A stretch of DNA of 64,000 bases, from contig NZ_CP092183.1 of NCBI RefSeq assembly GCF_023499255.1, positions 813,501 through 877,500 of the forward strand. Direction: 5' to 3'. Positions 40,229 through 48,689 of the stretch are shown piece by piece. A program made the position numbers and the translations under genes. Positions within the stretch are counted from its first letter, which is position 1, and every line of letters begins with the position of its first letter. The stretch comes from Couchioplanes caeruleus (GTDB taxonomy: Bacteria; Actinomycetota; Actinomycetes; Mycobacteriales; Micromonosporaceae). The notes beneath the pieces were generated by a model. It had not been told where the DNA came from. It made no database searches and saw only the letters and a list, made by a program, of their open reading frames with translations.

Positions 40229-41155
40229 ATGTCCACGCAGGCGCATGCGACCGGCCGTCGAGCCGTGAAGGCCGTCATTCCCGCGGCCGGGCTCGCCACC
40301 CGATTCCTGCCGGCCACCAAGGCCGTCCCGAAGGAGTTGTTGCCTGTCGTAGACCGTCCGGTTCTCCAGTACATCGTGGAGGAGGCGGCCGCCGCGGGCC
40401 TCAGCGACGTGCTGCTGGTGACCGGCCGCGGCAAGACGTCGATGGTCGACCACTTCGACCGGCGGCCCGACGTGGAGGCGCGGCTCGAGGAGAAGGGCGA
40501 CACGGAACGGCTCGCGGCCGTACGGCGGACGAGCGAGCTCGCGGACATCTACACCTGCCGGCAGGGTGAGGCCCTCGGTCTCGGTCACGCCGTCGGAGTG
40601 GCCGCCTCGCACGTCGGCGACAACGCGTTCGCCGTTCTGCTCGGTGACGAGTTCGTCGACGAGGATCAGCCGTTGCTCCCGGCGATGCTGGACCTGCAGG
40701 CCGAGACGGGCGGCATCGTGCTCGCCTTCATCGAGGTCTCGCCCGAGGAGACGAACCGCTACGGCATCGCCTCCGTCGCTCCGGAGGAGGGCCGCGGCGA
40801 GGACATCGTCAAGGTCACCGGGCTGGTCGAGAAGCCCTCGCCGGAGGAGGCGCCCAGCAACCTCGCCGTGGTGGGTCGGTACGTGCTGCCGGCGGCGATC
40901 TTCGAGGCGATCGAGAACACCAAGCCGGGCAGCGGCGGGGAGATCCAGCTGACCGACGCCATGGCACAGCTGCTCGCCGACGGCGTACCCGTGCACGGCA
41001 TCGTCTACCGCGGGCACCGCTACGACACCGGTATGCCGCTGGGTTACCTGCAGACGGTCGTGCAGATTGCGGCCAAGCGCCCCGACCTGGGCGCCGACTT
41101 CCGCCAGTGGCTGACCGAGTTCGTGGCCACGGAAACCGGCGGTGCGAAGGGATGA
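40229..41155 (+). CDS. galU: UTP-glucose-1-phosphate uridylyltransferase
   Basis: 308 aa. It makes UDP-glucose from UTP and glucose-1-phosphate. Nucleotidyltransferase loop AVIPAAGLATRFLPATKAVPKE (about 15-36, split by function: Gly-rich loop and Lys), GLGHAVGVAA, LLGDEFVD (metal Asp), GLVEKPSPEEAPSNLAVVGRY and the C-terminal GHRYDTGMPLGYLQT are all present. First gene of the galU-glp-rimJ-like-sepX run; its last codon overlaps the next ATG (ATGA). Confidence 0.95.
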   Translation: MSTQAHATGRRAVKAVIPAAGLATRFLPATKAVPKELLPVVDRPVLQYIVEEAAAAGLSDVLLVTGRGKTSMVDHFDRRPDVEARLEEKGDTERLAAVRRTSELADIYTCRQGEALGLGHAVGVAASHVGDNAFAVLLGDEFVDEDQPLLPAMLDLQAETGGIVLAFIEVSPEETNRYGIASVAPEEGRGEDIVKVTGLVEKPSPEEAPSNLAVVGRYVLPAAIFEAIENTKPGSGGEIQLTDAMAQLLADGVPVHGIVYRGHRYDTGMPLGYLQTVVQIAAKRPDLGADFRQWLTEFVATETGGAKG

Positions 41156-42462
41156 CGGCCACGGCCGATGCCGAGGCGGCCGCCAACGAGCTGATGCCTC
41201 TCGCCGAATACCTGGGCAGCGTGCTGCGCAGGTTGCGGGCGCTGCCTCCGCTCGACCTCGACCTCACCCAGGCGCACGGCAACGTCCTCGCCAACGACGT
41301 GCTGGCCCCGCACCCGTACCCGGCCTTCGACCAGGCCGCGATCGACGGGTACGCCGCCCGCTGGGAGGACCTCGCCGCCGCCGGGCGGATCGGCTCGCAC
41401 CCGTCGTTCGGGGCGTTCGAGGGCGGGCTGCGACCCGTACGCCTCAACGTCGTCGGCGACCTGGGCGCGGCCAGCTGGCGGCCCGTCCGGCTGACCCCGG
41501 GGACGTGCTTCTCCGTGGCGGCCGGTGCGCCGCTGCCGATCGGCGCCGATGTCGTCGTACCCGTGCACTGGACCGACCAGGGCATGGCGGCGGTGGAGAT
41601 CATGCACGCGCCGAAGCGTGGCTCCGGGGTCCGGCGGGCGGGCGACGAACTGCCCGTCGGCCGGGTCCTGGCCACCGCCGGCTCGTACGTGACGCCCGCC
41701 ATGGTCGCGGTGTTCGCCGCGTCCGGCATCGGGCACGTCGTGGTCCGGCCCAGCCCCCGCGTCGTCGTGGTGGCCACCGGCGACGAACTGGTCGACGTGG
41801 GCCGGCCCAGCCAGCCGGGACAGGTCGTGGACGCGAATTCGCACGCGCTCACCGCCGCGGCCGTGGAGGCCGGAGCTCTCGCGTACCGGATCGGCATCTG
41901 CGACGACGACCCGGAAGGCCTGCGGGGGTTGCTCGAGGACCAGACGCTGCGGGCCGACCTGATCATCACCACCGGGGGCACGGGTACGGGACCGGGCGAC
42001 ATGCTGCGCCGGGTGCTGTCCCGGCGCGACCCGGGCCGGGGAGCGGTCGAGTTCACCGACGTCGCGCTCTGCCCCGGCGCGGCCCTCGGCTTCGGCACGG
42101 TCGGCGGCGAGGAAGTGCCGGTCGTGTGCCTGCCCGGGGAGCCCGGGGCCGCCCTGATCGGCTTCGAGGTGCTAGCCCGGCCGGTGATCCAACTGCTCGC
42201 CGGCGCCGAGCCGGTGTTCCGGCCCAGCGTGAAAGCTCACCTCCTGGAGACGGTGTCGTCGCCGGGCGGGCTGCGCGAGTTCCGCCCCGCGCATGTAGCG
42301 GAACGGCGCGGCGGCGGCTACACGGTGCAGCCGCTCGCCGGTGGGCCGTACACTCTGTCGGGCCTCGCCGAAGCCAACGGTCTGCTGGTGCTCGGCGAGC
42401 GGGTCACCGCGGCGGCTGCCGGGTCGACCGTCGACGTGTTGCTGCTCGACCGGAGGCGATGA
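41152..42462 (+). CDS. glp: MoeA/gephyrin-like protein (Glp)
   Basis: 436 aa with full MoeA domain order: N-terminal domains I/II with FDQAAIDGYAAR (59-70), the MoCF domain (about 200-340) and a C-terminal domain. Canonical MoeA catalytic blocks are altered: TTGGTGTGPGD (273-283) instead of TxGGVSVGxxD and PGEPGAA (328-334) instead of PGNPxxA. In Corynebacterium a gephyrin-like protein from the equivalent locus works in the divisome with a membrane receptor. The sepX-type gene two genes on supports that role over molybdenum insertion. ATGA overlap with galU. Confidence 0.85.
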   Translation: MTATADAEAAANELMPLAEYLGSVLRRLRALPPLDLDLTQAHGNVLANDVLAPHPYPAFDQAAIDGYAARWEDLAAAGRIGSHPSFGAFEGGLRPVRLNVVGDLGAASWRPVRLTPGTCFSVAAGAPLPIGADVVVPVHWTDQGMAAVEIMHAPKRGSGVRRAGDELPVGRVLATAGSYVTPAMVAVFAASGIGHVVVRPSPRVVVVATGDELVDVGRPSQPGQVVDANSHALTAAAVEAGALAYRIGICDDDPEGLRGLLEDQTLRADLIITTGGTGTGPGDMLRRVLSRRDPGRGAVEFTDVALCPGAALGFGTVGGEEVPVVCLPGEPGAALIGFEVLARPVIQLLAGAEPVFRPSVKAHLLETVSSPGGLREFRPAHVAERRGGGYTVQPLAGGPYTLSGLAEANGLLVLGERVTAAAAGSTVDVLLLDRRR

Positions 42463-43103
42463 TGCTGGGGTCCACGCCCGGATGGCCTGCCGTCCTGGCG
42501 GACGGGCCCGTGCTGCTGCGGCCCTACCGGCGCAGCGACGCCCGCGCCTGGTCCGAGGTCCGCATCGCCAACCAGGCGTGGCTCAGCCCCTGGGAATCGG
42601 CGCCGCCCGGGCCGTGGGCCGAGATGAACTCCCCGCGCGCCTACCTCTACGTGTACCGCGACATGAAGCGGGCCGCCCGGCGCGGCGACAGCATGCCGTT
42701 CGCCGTCTGCCTGCGGCAGGACGCCGGGGAGGAACGGCTGGTCGGGCACATCAACCTGGGCAGCATCGTGCGGCGGGCGTTCAGTTCCGCGTACGTGGGC
42801 TACTGGGTTGATTCCCGCGTGGCCGGCCGCGGCGTGATCCCGACGGCGCTGGCGCTCGCGGTGGACCACGCGTTCGGGGCGGGCGGGCTGCACCGGGTCG
42901 AGATCAACATCCGGCCGGAGAACGGGCCGAGCCGGCGGGTCGTGGAGAAACTGGGCTTCCGCGAGGAGGCGTACCACCCGCGCTACATGCACATCGACGG
43001 CGCGTGGCGTGACCACCTCGGATACGCGATGACCAGCGAAGAGGTGGCCGCTGAGGGTGGGCTGGTCGCGCGGTGGCGGAGGCTGCGTACAGCGGCTAAG
43101 TGA
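42459..43103 (+). CDS. GNAT-family N-acetyltransferase (RimJ-like)
   Basis: 214 aa. RimJ/RimL-type GNAT: VLLRPYRRSDARAW at the N-terminus, YVGYWVDSRVAGRGVIPTALALAVDHAF (acetyl-CoA-binding V/RxxGRG region), LHRVEINIRPENGPSRRVVEKLGF and EAYHPRYMHIDGAWRDHLGYAM. Likely N-acetylates a protein terminus or other amine. Start at ATG 42459 (or 42462) overlaps the glp stop, so it is translationally coupled. Confidence 0.9.
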   Translation: MMLGSTPGWPAVLADGPVLLRPYRRSDARAWSEVRIANQAWLSPWESAPPGPWAEMNSPRAYLYVYRDMKRAARRGDSMPFAVCLRQDAGEERLVGHINLGSIVRRAFSSAYVGYWVDSRVAGRGVIPTALALAVDHAFGAGGLHRVEINIRPENGPSRRVVEKLGFREEAYHPRYMHIDGAWRDHLGYAMTSEEVAAEGGLVARWRRLRTAAK

Positions 43104-43604
43104 CGTTCCGGCGGTCCGGCAGGGGCGGTCGGCTGGGCGCTGGACGGCCTCTGGGCGCGGGCCCGTGAGCGCCGGTCGGCGCGGTCACCGGAACGGAGCG
43201 CCGGGCGGTGCGAAATCCGGCTCGGAGCGCCCGGCGGTGCGAAATCCGGTTGGAGCGCCGGGCGGTGCGAAATCGGGTCGGAGCGCCGGGCGGCGGTGCG
43301 GTGCCGGGCCGGAGGGCCGGGCGGTGCGGAGCCGAGCCGGGCGAGTGGGATGACCGGGCTGGCCGGCCGCGGTGCTGACCGTGCTCGAGGGCGTGCGGGA
43401 GAGGTCCGGGAGCTTGCCGGCGGGAGCGGGAGTGAGCGTGGCCGATCCGGGCCCGCATCCAGGAATTGATCATCAGGACGTTACGGGACCGGCGCGCCGC
43501 GTCGGTATCCGCAGCTCTCGCCCGTAATCTCGGGGAGATTGCGACTTTTTCGTGACCGGGCGGCGACCGCCCGGCACGGTTCGAGGCTGACGGGAGGGGT
43601 GAGG
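43104..43604. repeat. Gap with 28-bp tandem repeat, 4-5 copies (43194-43330)
   Basis: Units starting at 43194, 43223, 43251, 43279 and 43310 share (C/T)GGAGCGCCGGGCGGTGCG, and the first three also AAATC(C/G)GG. The rest of the 500-bp gap shows no gene. The ggagggg at 43593-43599 is the SD of sepX. Confidence 0.85.
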
Positions 43605-44432
43605 GTGCCGACCTCGGTGCTCCTCGCCGTCCTCGCCGCGGCCGGGTTGCTCGCCCTCGCGCCGGCGCTCGTCCGCCGGTACGACGCGACCGAGCGCCTG
43701 GCCGCGGAGCGGGCGTCGTCGACGGCTCGGGTGCTGCAGCGCCGCCGTCGGCGCCGTACTGTGCCCGGACGCCGACCGGTCAACCCTGGCCGCCAGTACA
43801 TGGTTACGTCGCGGACCCTAACGGGTGAAGCTGCGCCGGTGGCGGCCACCCCCGCCGGCCCGGGGCGCGATCCGGTCGCCCCGGTCTCCGGCGCCCCCGT
43901 CTCCGCGCCCCCGGCCCGGCGGCTGCGGGTGGTCACCTCGCGCCGGCCCGTCCGGCGGCGTCCGCCCGCACGCCGCCAGACGCCGGCCGTCGTCCGCCGG
44001 CGCCGCGTGTTCGCCGCGCTGCTGCTGCTCAACCTCATCGAGCTGGTGGGCGTGCTCGCGGTCGGCCCCGGGTTCTGGATCAGCTTCGCGGTGACCGCCG
44101 CGCTGCTCGGCGTGTACCTCGTGCACCTGCGCAACCGCGCGATCGCGGACCGCCGCCGCCGGCGCATCGAGGCCCGGGAGGCGGCGTGGCTCGCGGCCCG
44201 GCAGGCCGAGGTGCGCCGGGAGCAGGCTCGCCGCGCGGCAGCACGCCGGGAGGCGCAACGCCGGCTGGCCGCGCAGAAGGAAGCCGTACGCCGTACGGCC
44301 ATGGGCCTCGACCGCGACCCAACGGACCTTCCCGCCGCCGTCAACGGCGCGTCGGTTTCCTACCGGCGTACGGGAGGACTGCGTGGCCGGGCCTACGAAG
44401 CCGGCGGCCGAGGCAGCTCCTACCCGGCCTGA
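43605..44432 (+). CDS. sepX: Divisome membrane protein SepX/GlpR
   Basis: 275 aa. An N-terminal membrane helix (3-23, SVLLAVLAAAGLLALAPAL) is followed by RRYDATERLA, a very basic Arg-rich linker with the RQYMV block, two further helices (about 142-180) and an Arg/Ala coiled tail (REQARRAAARREAQRRLA). This is the SepX (Streptomyces) / GlpR (Corynebacterium) family, which binds the gephyrin-like Glp and supports septation. GTG 43605 has GGAGGGG 5 nt upstream. Followed by tRNA-Ala, as in related genomes. Confidence 0.82.
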   Translation: MPTSVLLAVLAAAGLLALAPALVRRYDATERLAAERASSTARVLQRRRRRRTVPGRRPVNPGRQYMVTSRTLTGEAAPVAATPAGPGRDPVAPVSGAPVSAPPARRLRVVTSRRPVRRRPPARRQTPAVVRRRRVFAALLLLNLIELVGVLAVGPGFWISFAVTAALLGVYLVHLRNRAIADRRRRRIEAREAAWLAARQAEVRREQARRAAARREAQRRLAAQKEAVRRTAMGLDRDPTDLPAAVNGASVSYRRTGGLRGRAYEAGGRGSSYPA

Positions 44433-44514
44433 GATCTTCGCGGCGCGACACGGGAGGGCGATTCGCGGGGCGGACCGGCGACCTGTTAGCCTTGCTGCGG
44501 TCCTACGGGGCCGG

Positions 44515-44588
44515 GGGGCTGTGGCGCAGTCTGGTAGCGCACCTCGTTCGCATCGAGGGGGTCTGGGGTTCAAATCCCCACAGCTCCA
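44515..44588 (+). tRNA. tRNA-Ala (anticodon CGC)
   Basis: Full cloverleaf: acceptor GGGGCTG (44515-44521) with CAGCTCC (44581-44587), D stem GCGC/GCGC, anticodon stem CCTCG/CGAGG with loop TTCGCAT, T stem TGGGG/CCCCA with loop TTCAAAT, and discriminator A. The anticodon CGC reads GCG. CCA is not encoded. Confidence 0.95.
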
Positions 44589-44669
44589 CCCCAAGAGTTC
44601 AGGCCATCTCCGTTTGCGGAGGTGGCCTTCTCCATGTGGTGCCCTTTTCCGTGCGTACGCCCCGGCCGG

Positions 44670-45059
44670 TCAGGAGTCGATCATCCTGCGGCGGGCGATG
44701 AGGCCTTCCAGTTCCGCCACCAGGCGGCGCGGGGAGAGGGGCTTCGGGAGGTAGCCGTCCGCGCCCGAGTGCAGGCCCGCGTTGATGTCGTGCAGGTGGC
44801 TGTTGGCCGAGACCATCAGCACCGCGGCGTTGCGGGACTCCGGGTCCTGACGGACGAGCTGGCAGAGTTCCATGCCGTTGAGGGCCGGCATGCGCACGTC
44901 CGTGACGATGCCGATCGGGTGGGCGACCCGGATGATGCGCGCCGCGGTGCTGCCGTCCTTGGCGCCGACCGTGGTGTAGCCCGCGCGCTCCAGCGTGTAC
45001 GTGATCATGTCGCGCAGGTCCGGGTCGTCCTCGGCCACGAGGATCAGGTTCTCGTTCAT
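44670..45059 (-). CDS. Single-domain response regulator
   Basis: 129 aa receiver only: acidic pair in LVAEDDPDLRD, phospho-acceptor Asp in IGIVTDVRMPALNG, Ser in LMVSANS and Lys in GYLPKPLSPRRL. No output domain. Such proteins act by protein contact or as phosphate relays. The start ATG 45059 gives the usual beta-1 right at the N-terminus. There is no partner kinase next to it; the GAF/kinase-like gene at 47.3 kb is degenerate. Confidence 0.88.
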   Translation of the reverse strand: MNENLILVAEDDPDLRDMITYTLERAGYTTVGAKDGSTAARIIRVAHPIGIVTDVRMPALNGMELCQLVRQDPESRNAAVLMVSANSHLHDINAGLHSGADGYLPKPLSPRRLVAELEGLIARRRMIDS

Positions 45060-45334
45060 GGGCCCGCACATCGGCGGGGTGGCGCGATCCCGCAGAGGGT
45101 GCCGAGTTGCATCACAGGAGCGGATCTTCCGGGCGGGGTGGCGGCGGCCCGATGGCCCGCTCGGCCGGGGGCCCGAGGACGCGTCCGGCGGGGACCGGTC
45201 GACCCTCGGCGGCGGGTCCGGCGGGCCGGTGGGGGTGACGCTCCGGAAGGAGATGATCATTGCGACATATCGATACAGCCAAGAGCCTGCGCGCCACGGT
45301 GCGCGGGGGGCGTACGGCCGGGCAGACTGCACGG

Positions 45335-45724
45335 ATGCTGGGACGAAACTCATCGCACTTCTGGGGCGTGGTGCTCGAGACTCCCGATCCGCTCGCCCTG
45401 GCGGAGTTCTACTCGGCGCTGATGGACTGGAAGATCGTCAAGGAGGGGCCGGACTTCGTGGCCCTCGCGCCGCTGGGCGACCACGTCGAATATCTCGCCT
45501 TCCAGCGCTCGCCCGACTACGAGCAGCCGACCTGGCCGAACAAGTCGCACAAGCAGCAGATGATGATGCACCTCGACATCGAGGTGCCCGATCTGGAGAA
45601 GGCCGTCCGGTTCGCCACGGAAGCCGGTGCCAGGGAAGCGGACCATCAACCGCAGGACACCGTGCGGGTCATGCTCGATCCGGACGGTCACCCGTTCTGC
45701 CTGTACGTGGACACCAGCGAGTAG
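45335..45724 (+). CDS. VOC (glyoxalase-like) family protein
   Basis: 129 aa. Two beta-alpha-beta-beta-beta modules: HFWGVVLETPDPLALAEFYSALMDWKIV and MMMHLDIEVPDLEKAVRFATEAGAREA..RVMLDPDGHPFCLYVD. The His in MHLDIEV and terminal Asp/His side chains could bind metal. Small soluble protein; substrate unknown. Divergent from the receiver gene. Confidence 0.82.
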   Translation: MLGRNSSHFWGVVLETPDPLALAEFYSALMDWKIVKEGPDFVALAPLGDHVEYLAFQRSPDYEQPTWPNKSHKQQMMMHLDIEVPDLEKAVRFATEAGAREADHQPQDTVRVMLDPDGHPFCLYVDTSE

Positions 45725-45846
45725 CGTCTCGCCGCGGTACCAAATGCATCATGCTCAGGGCGTACCGTCAATGTCTTGATGTTGACGTTGTAGGGCTTTT
45801 GACCGATCGATTGACCGGCCCCCGCCTCGCCGGATCACATGACGGC

Positions 45847-46608
45847 ATGACCTCCTTCATCGCTCAGCTCAGCGACTCGCATCTGACCACCGGGCCGCTG
45901 GGCGGCGGGCCGGCCGCCGGGCTCCAGCTCGCCCTCGCCCGCGTGATGGCCCTCGATCCGCGGCCCGATTGCGTCGTCGTCACCGGCGACCTCACCGATC
46001 ATGGCCGGGAAGAGGAGTACGCGGCGCTCAAAGAGGTCATCGGCGACTTTCCGCTCCCGCTGCACCTGACCACCGGCAACCACGACGACCGCGACGCGAT
46101 GATCAGGGCGTTCGGGGGCGAGCCCTACTACTCGGTCGAGTACCCGGAGTTCACGTTCGTCGCGCTCGACTCGCTCATCCCGGGGTCGCCGGCCGGGCGG
46201 CTGGGCGAGGAGCAGCTCGACTGGCTGGACGGGGTTCTCGCGGCGCGTCCCGGACTGCCCGCGCTGATCGGGCTGCATCATCCACCGATGCCGATCGGCA
46301 TCCCCTTCCTCGACGGAATGCGCCTGCTGGACGGCAAACGGCTGCGGGACGTCGTGGCCGAGCACGGCAACGTGGCACGCATCATGGCCGGGCACGTCCA
46401 CCGGCCGATCACCGCGGCGTTCGGCGGGAGTGTGATGACGATCGCGCCCAGTACCTGGCGGCAGTCCGGGTTGCTGCTGAACTCCGATGCGCCGCCGGGG
46501 TACGTGGCCGAGCCGACCGGGTTCCTGCTGCACATGATCGACGGGGATGACTGTGTCACGCATACGGTGCAGGTCAGCCATGCCGGGGGGTTGCTGGGGG
46601 CGTACTGA
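45847..46608 (+). CDS. Calcineurin-like metallophosphoesterase (CpdA-like)
   Basis: 253 aa. All five motifs: QLSDSHL (D-x-H), GDLTDHG, GNHDDRDAM, GLHHPP and AGHVHRPI. The order and length match class III cyclic-nucleotide phosphodiesterases, which hydrolyse cAMP; other phosphoesters are possible. Start at ATG 45847. A CRP-like site elsewhere in the window shows cAMP control may exist here, but no direct link is visible. Confidence 0.9.
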   Translation: MTSFIAQLSDSHLTTGPLGGGPAAGLQLALARVMALDPRPDCVVVTGDLTDHGREEEYAALKEVIGDFPLPLHLTTGNHDDRDAMIRAFGGEPYYSVEYPEFTFVALDSLIPGSPAGRLGEEQLDWLDGVLAARPGLPALIGLHHPPMPIGIPFLDGMRLLDGKRLRDVVAEHGNVARIMAGHVHRPITAAFGGSVMTIAPSTWRQSGLLLNSDAPPGYVAEPTGFLLHMIDGDDCVTHTVQVSHAGGLLGAY

Positions 46609-46771
46609 TCTTGTCCGTTCGGCCTCCGGCTTCCTGGCCGGGCCTGCTCGGCGCATGGCGGGCACCGCTCGGCGCAGAGGTCGGAGGAAGTGTCGTACCC
46701 GCGCTATACGGTCGATGTCCACGCACGGTCGATGCCCGCGTGCTCGACGTCCACCGCTGGAAGGGGGAGCG

Positions 46772-47137
46772 ATGATCGATCATGTCGTTCTCGGGGTGCA
46801 CCACCTCGACGAGAGCCGGTTCTTCTACGAGCACGCGCTGCGGCCGCTGGGCATCAAGGTGGTGAGCCAGGCGCCCGAGCTCGTCGGCTTCGGCGACGAC
46901 AGCGGGCAACCGTTCTTCTGGCTGGCGGTTCGCGAGCCCTCCCACCGGGTGCATGTGGCGTTCACGGCGGCCGACCGTGCGGCGGTGGATGCTTTCCATG
47001 CCGCGGCTCTGCATGCGGGCGGGGTGGACAACGGGCCTCCCGGGTTGCGCCCGGAGTATCACGAGAACTACTACGGGGCCTTCGCGTTCGACGCTGACGG
47101 GAACAACATCGAGGCGGTGTGCCATCGGCCGGTGTGA
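46772..47137 (+). CDS. VOC-family (glyoxalase/bleomycin-resistance type) protein
   Basis: 121 aa. IDHVVLGVHHLDESRFFYEHALRPLGIKVV at the start and HENYYGAFAFDADGNNIEAVCH at the end are the two half-domains. His4 and Glu in NNIEAV are at metal-ligand positions. AAGGGGGAG upstream is a good SD. Not closely related to the VOC protein at 45.3 kb. Substrate unknown. Confidence 0.85.
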   Translation: MIDHVVLGVHHLDESRFFYEHALRPLGIKVVSQAPELVGFGDDSGQPFFWLAVREPSHRVHVAFTAADRAAVDAFHAAALHAGGVDNGPPGLRPEYHENYYGAFAFDADGNNIEAVCHRPV

Positions 47138-47262
47138 GCAGTAGGCGGCTCGGAGCGGGTCGGTGGTCGGGCGGCCCGGTGGGCGGCGGGTCGAGGTGGC
47201 GGACGGCGCGGTCAGGAGCGGCGTCGCTGGACCGACCCTGCGCGGGCGTACTCGGGAGCGAA

Positions 47263-47290
47263 TTGAGCGATATGTGAGCCTCGCTACTTA
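47263..47290 (+). promoter_or_regulatory. Possible promoter of the GAF/kinase-like gene
   Basis: TTGAGC (47263-47268), 16-bp spacer, TACTTA (47285-47290) in an AT-richer patch 40 bp before the start. Confidence 0.35.
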
Positions 47291-47329
47291 TGGGTGGTAT
47301 CTCTGGAGGCAGCCTCGGAGGTGACCGTC

Positions 47330-48559
47330 ATGCAAGCGCCCTTGCCCACGAACGAAGCCGATCGGCTTGCCGCTCTCTACGAACTGAACATCCTCGATTC
47401 CGCGCCGGAGAAGGACTTCGACGACATCGTCGCGCTTGCTTCCAGCGTGTGTGGGGTGCCGATGTCGCTGGTCAGCCTCATCGACACCGACCGGCAGTGG
47501 TTCAAGTCACGGCTGGGCACCGATCTGACCGAGACCTCGCGGGACCTCTCGTTCTGCGCCCACGCGATCCTCGGCAAGGACCTGATGGTGGTTCCCGACG
47601 TCAGCCGGGACGCCCGGTTCGCCGGGCATCCGGCCGTCGCCGGTGACAGCGGGGTGCGGTTCTACGCCGGGGCCCCGCTGATCACCACCGACGGGTTCGC
47701 GCTCGGCACGCTGTGCGTCGTCGATTCGCACCCTCGGCGGCTGGACGTCGAGCAGTTGCAGGCGTTGCGCGCGCTGGCCCGTCAGGTCACGTCGCAGCTC
47801 GAACTGCGGCGGTACGCCGTCGCGCTCGCCAACACCACCGCGCGGTTGCAGGAGCTGGAGCGCCGCAAGGACGACCTGGCCGGGCTGGTCGGCGGGCAGT
47901 TGCGCGCGCCGCTGCGGCTCATGCGGTCGTACCTGGCCGAGCTCGGCGACAAGGGGGTGCACGACCCGGAGATGGCCGATCTCGTGGGCCGGGCCACCGC
48001 GGCGCACGTGCGGGGGCTCAGCGACCTGCTCGACCACCTCACGTCCATGGCGGACGCCGGGCACGGTGCGGACAGCCTCCACATGCGGCCGATCGACCTG
48101 ACCCGGCTGACCCAGCGGGCGGTCGAGGCCGTGCGGCCCATCGCCGCCACGAAACAGATCTGGATCCTCAACCACGCCGGCGGGGCGGCGCTGCCGATCA
48201 TCGCTGATCCCGTACGCCTGGAGCAGGTCCTGATGCACCTGCTCTTCGCCGCGGTGAAGTACACGCCGCCCGGTGGGCGCGTGCGCGTGGGCACCGAGAT
48301 CGAATCGGGCCCGACGGTACGGCTGGACGACATGGACCTGCCGGACGGTGACCGTCCCGACCTCTTCGCGCACCTGTACTACGGCACGATCGCCAACCCG
48401 TCCGAGGTGCAGGGGCCGGACCAGGGGCTCGCCGTGGCCAAGCGCATCCTCGACGCGCACCACGCCACGGTGGCGCTCTCCGACCGCCCGGGCGACGGTA
48501 CGTCGCTGCATGTGGTGTTCCCCTTCGCCGAGAAGGAGGCCGAGCTCGCGGCTGTCTGA
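47330..48559 (+). CDS. GAF-domain protein with degenerate histidine-kinase module
   Basis: 409 aa. GAF domain (about 15-160: ALYELNILDSAPEKDFDDIV, FCAHAIL, RFYAGAPLITTDGFALGTLCV). A helix pair at 175-245 occupies the place of a HisKA domain, but the H-box reads VGGQLRAPL (187-195), with Gly where the phosphorylated His should be. The ATPase-like part (about 250-400) has LLFAAVKYTPPGG without the N-box Asn and lacks a DxGxG box; only QGLAVAKRI resembles the G2 region. Probably an inactive sensor or scaffold. ATG 47330 has GGAGG 8-9 nt upstream. Confidence 0.82.
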   Translation: MQAPLPTNEADRLAALYELNILDSAPEKDFDDIVALASSVCGVPMSLVSLIDTDRQWFKSRLGTDLTETSRDLSFCAHAILGKDLMVVPDVSRDARFAGHPAVAGDSGVRFYAGAPLITTDGFALGTLCVVDSHPRRLDVEQLQALRALARQVTSQLELRRYAVALANTTARLQELERRKDDLAGLVGGQLRAPLRLMRSYLAELGDKGVHDPEMADLVGRATAAHVRGLSDLLDHLTSMADAGHGADSLHMRPIDLTRLTQRAVEAVRPIAATKQIWILNHAGGAALPIIADPVRLEQVLMHLLFAAVKYTPPGGRVRVGTEIESGPTVRLDDMDLPDGDRPDLFAHLYYGTIANPSEVQGPDQGLAVAKRILDAHHATVALSDRPGDGTSLHVVFPFAEKEAELAAV

Positions 48560-48642
48560 CCGGGAGCGCCGGCACGGAGGCGGCGGCGCAGAAGACCGGC
48601 AGCCCGCGGACCACAGCGCAAGGGGGCCGGCCGGATGTGGTG

Positions 48643-48687
48643 CGGGCCCGCTCCCGCCCGGCTGCAGTTCGGGCGGGAGCGGGCCCG
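48643..48687. terminator. Strong bidirectional terminator
   Basis: A perfect 18-bp stem (48643-48660 with 48670-48687) and 9-nt loop lie between two convergent genes. Confidence 0.85.
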
Positions 48688-48689
48688 GT

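Noticed and set aside
41142..42458. Plus-strand frame continuous upstream of the GNAT gene
   Set aside because: It is the alternate frame of glp with Arg-rich composition. The acetyltransferase begins at the ATGATG overlapping the glp stop.
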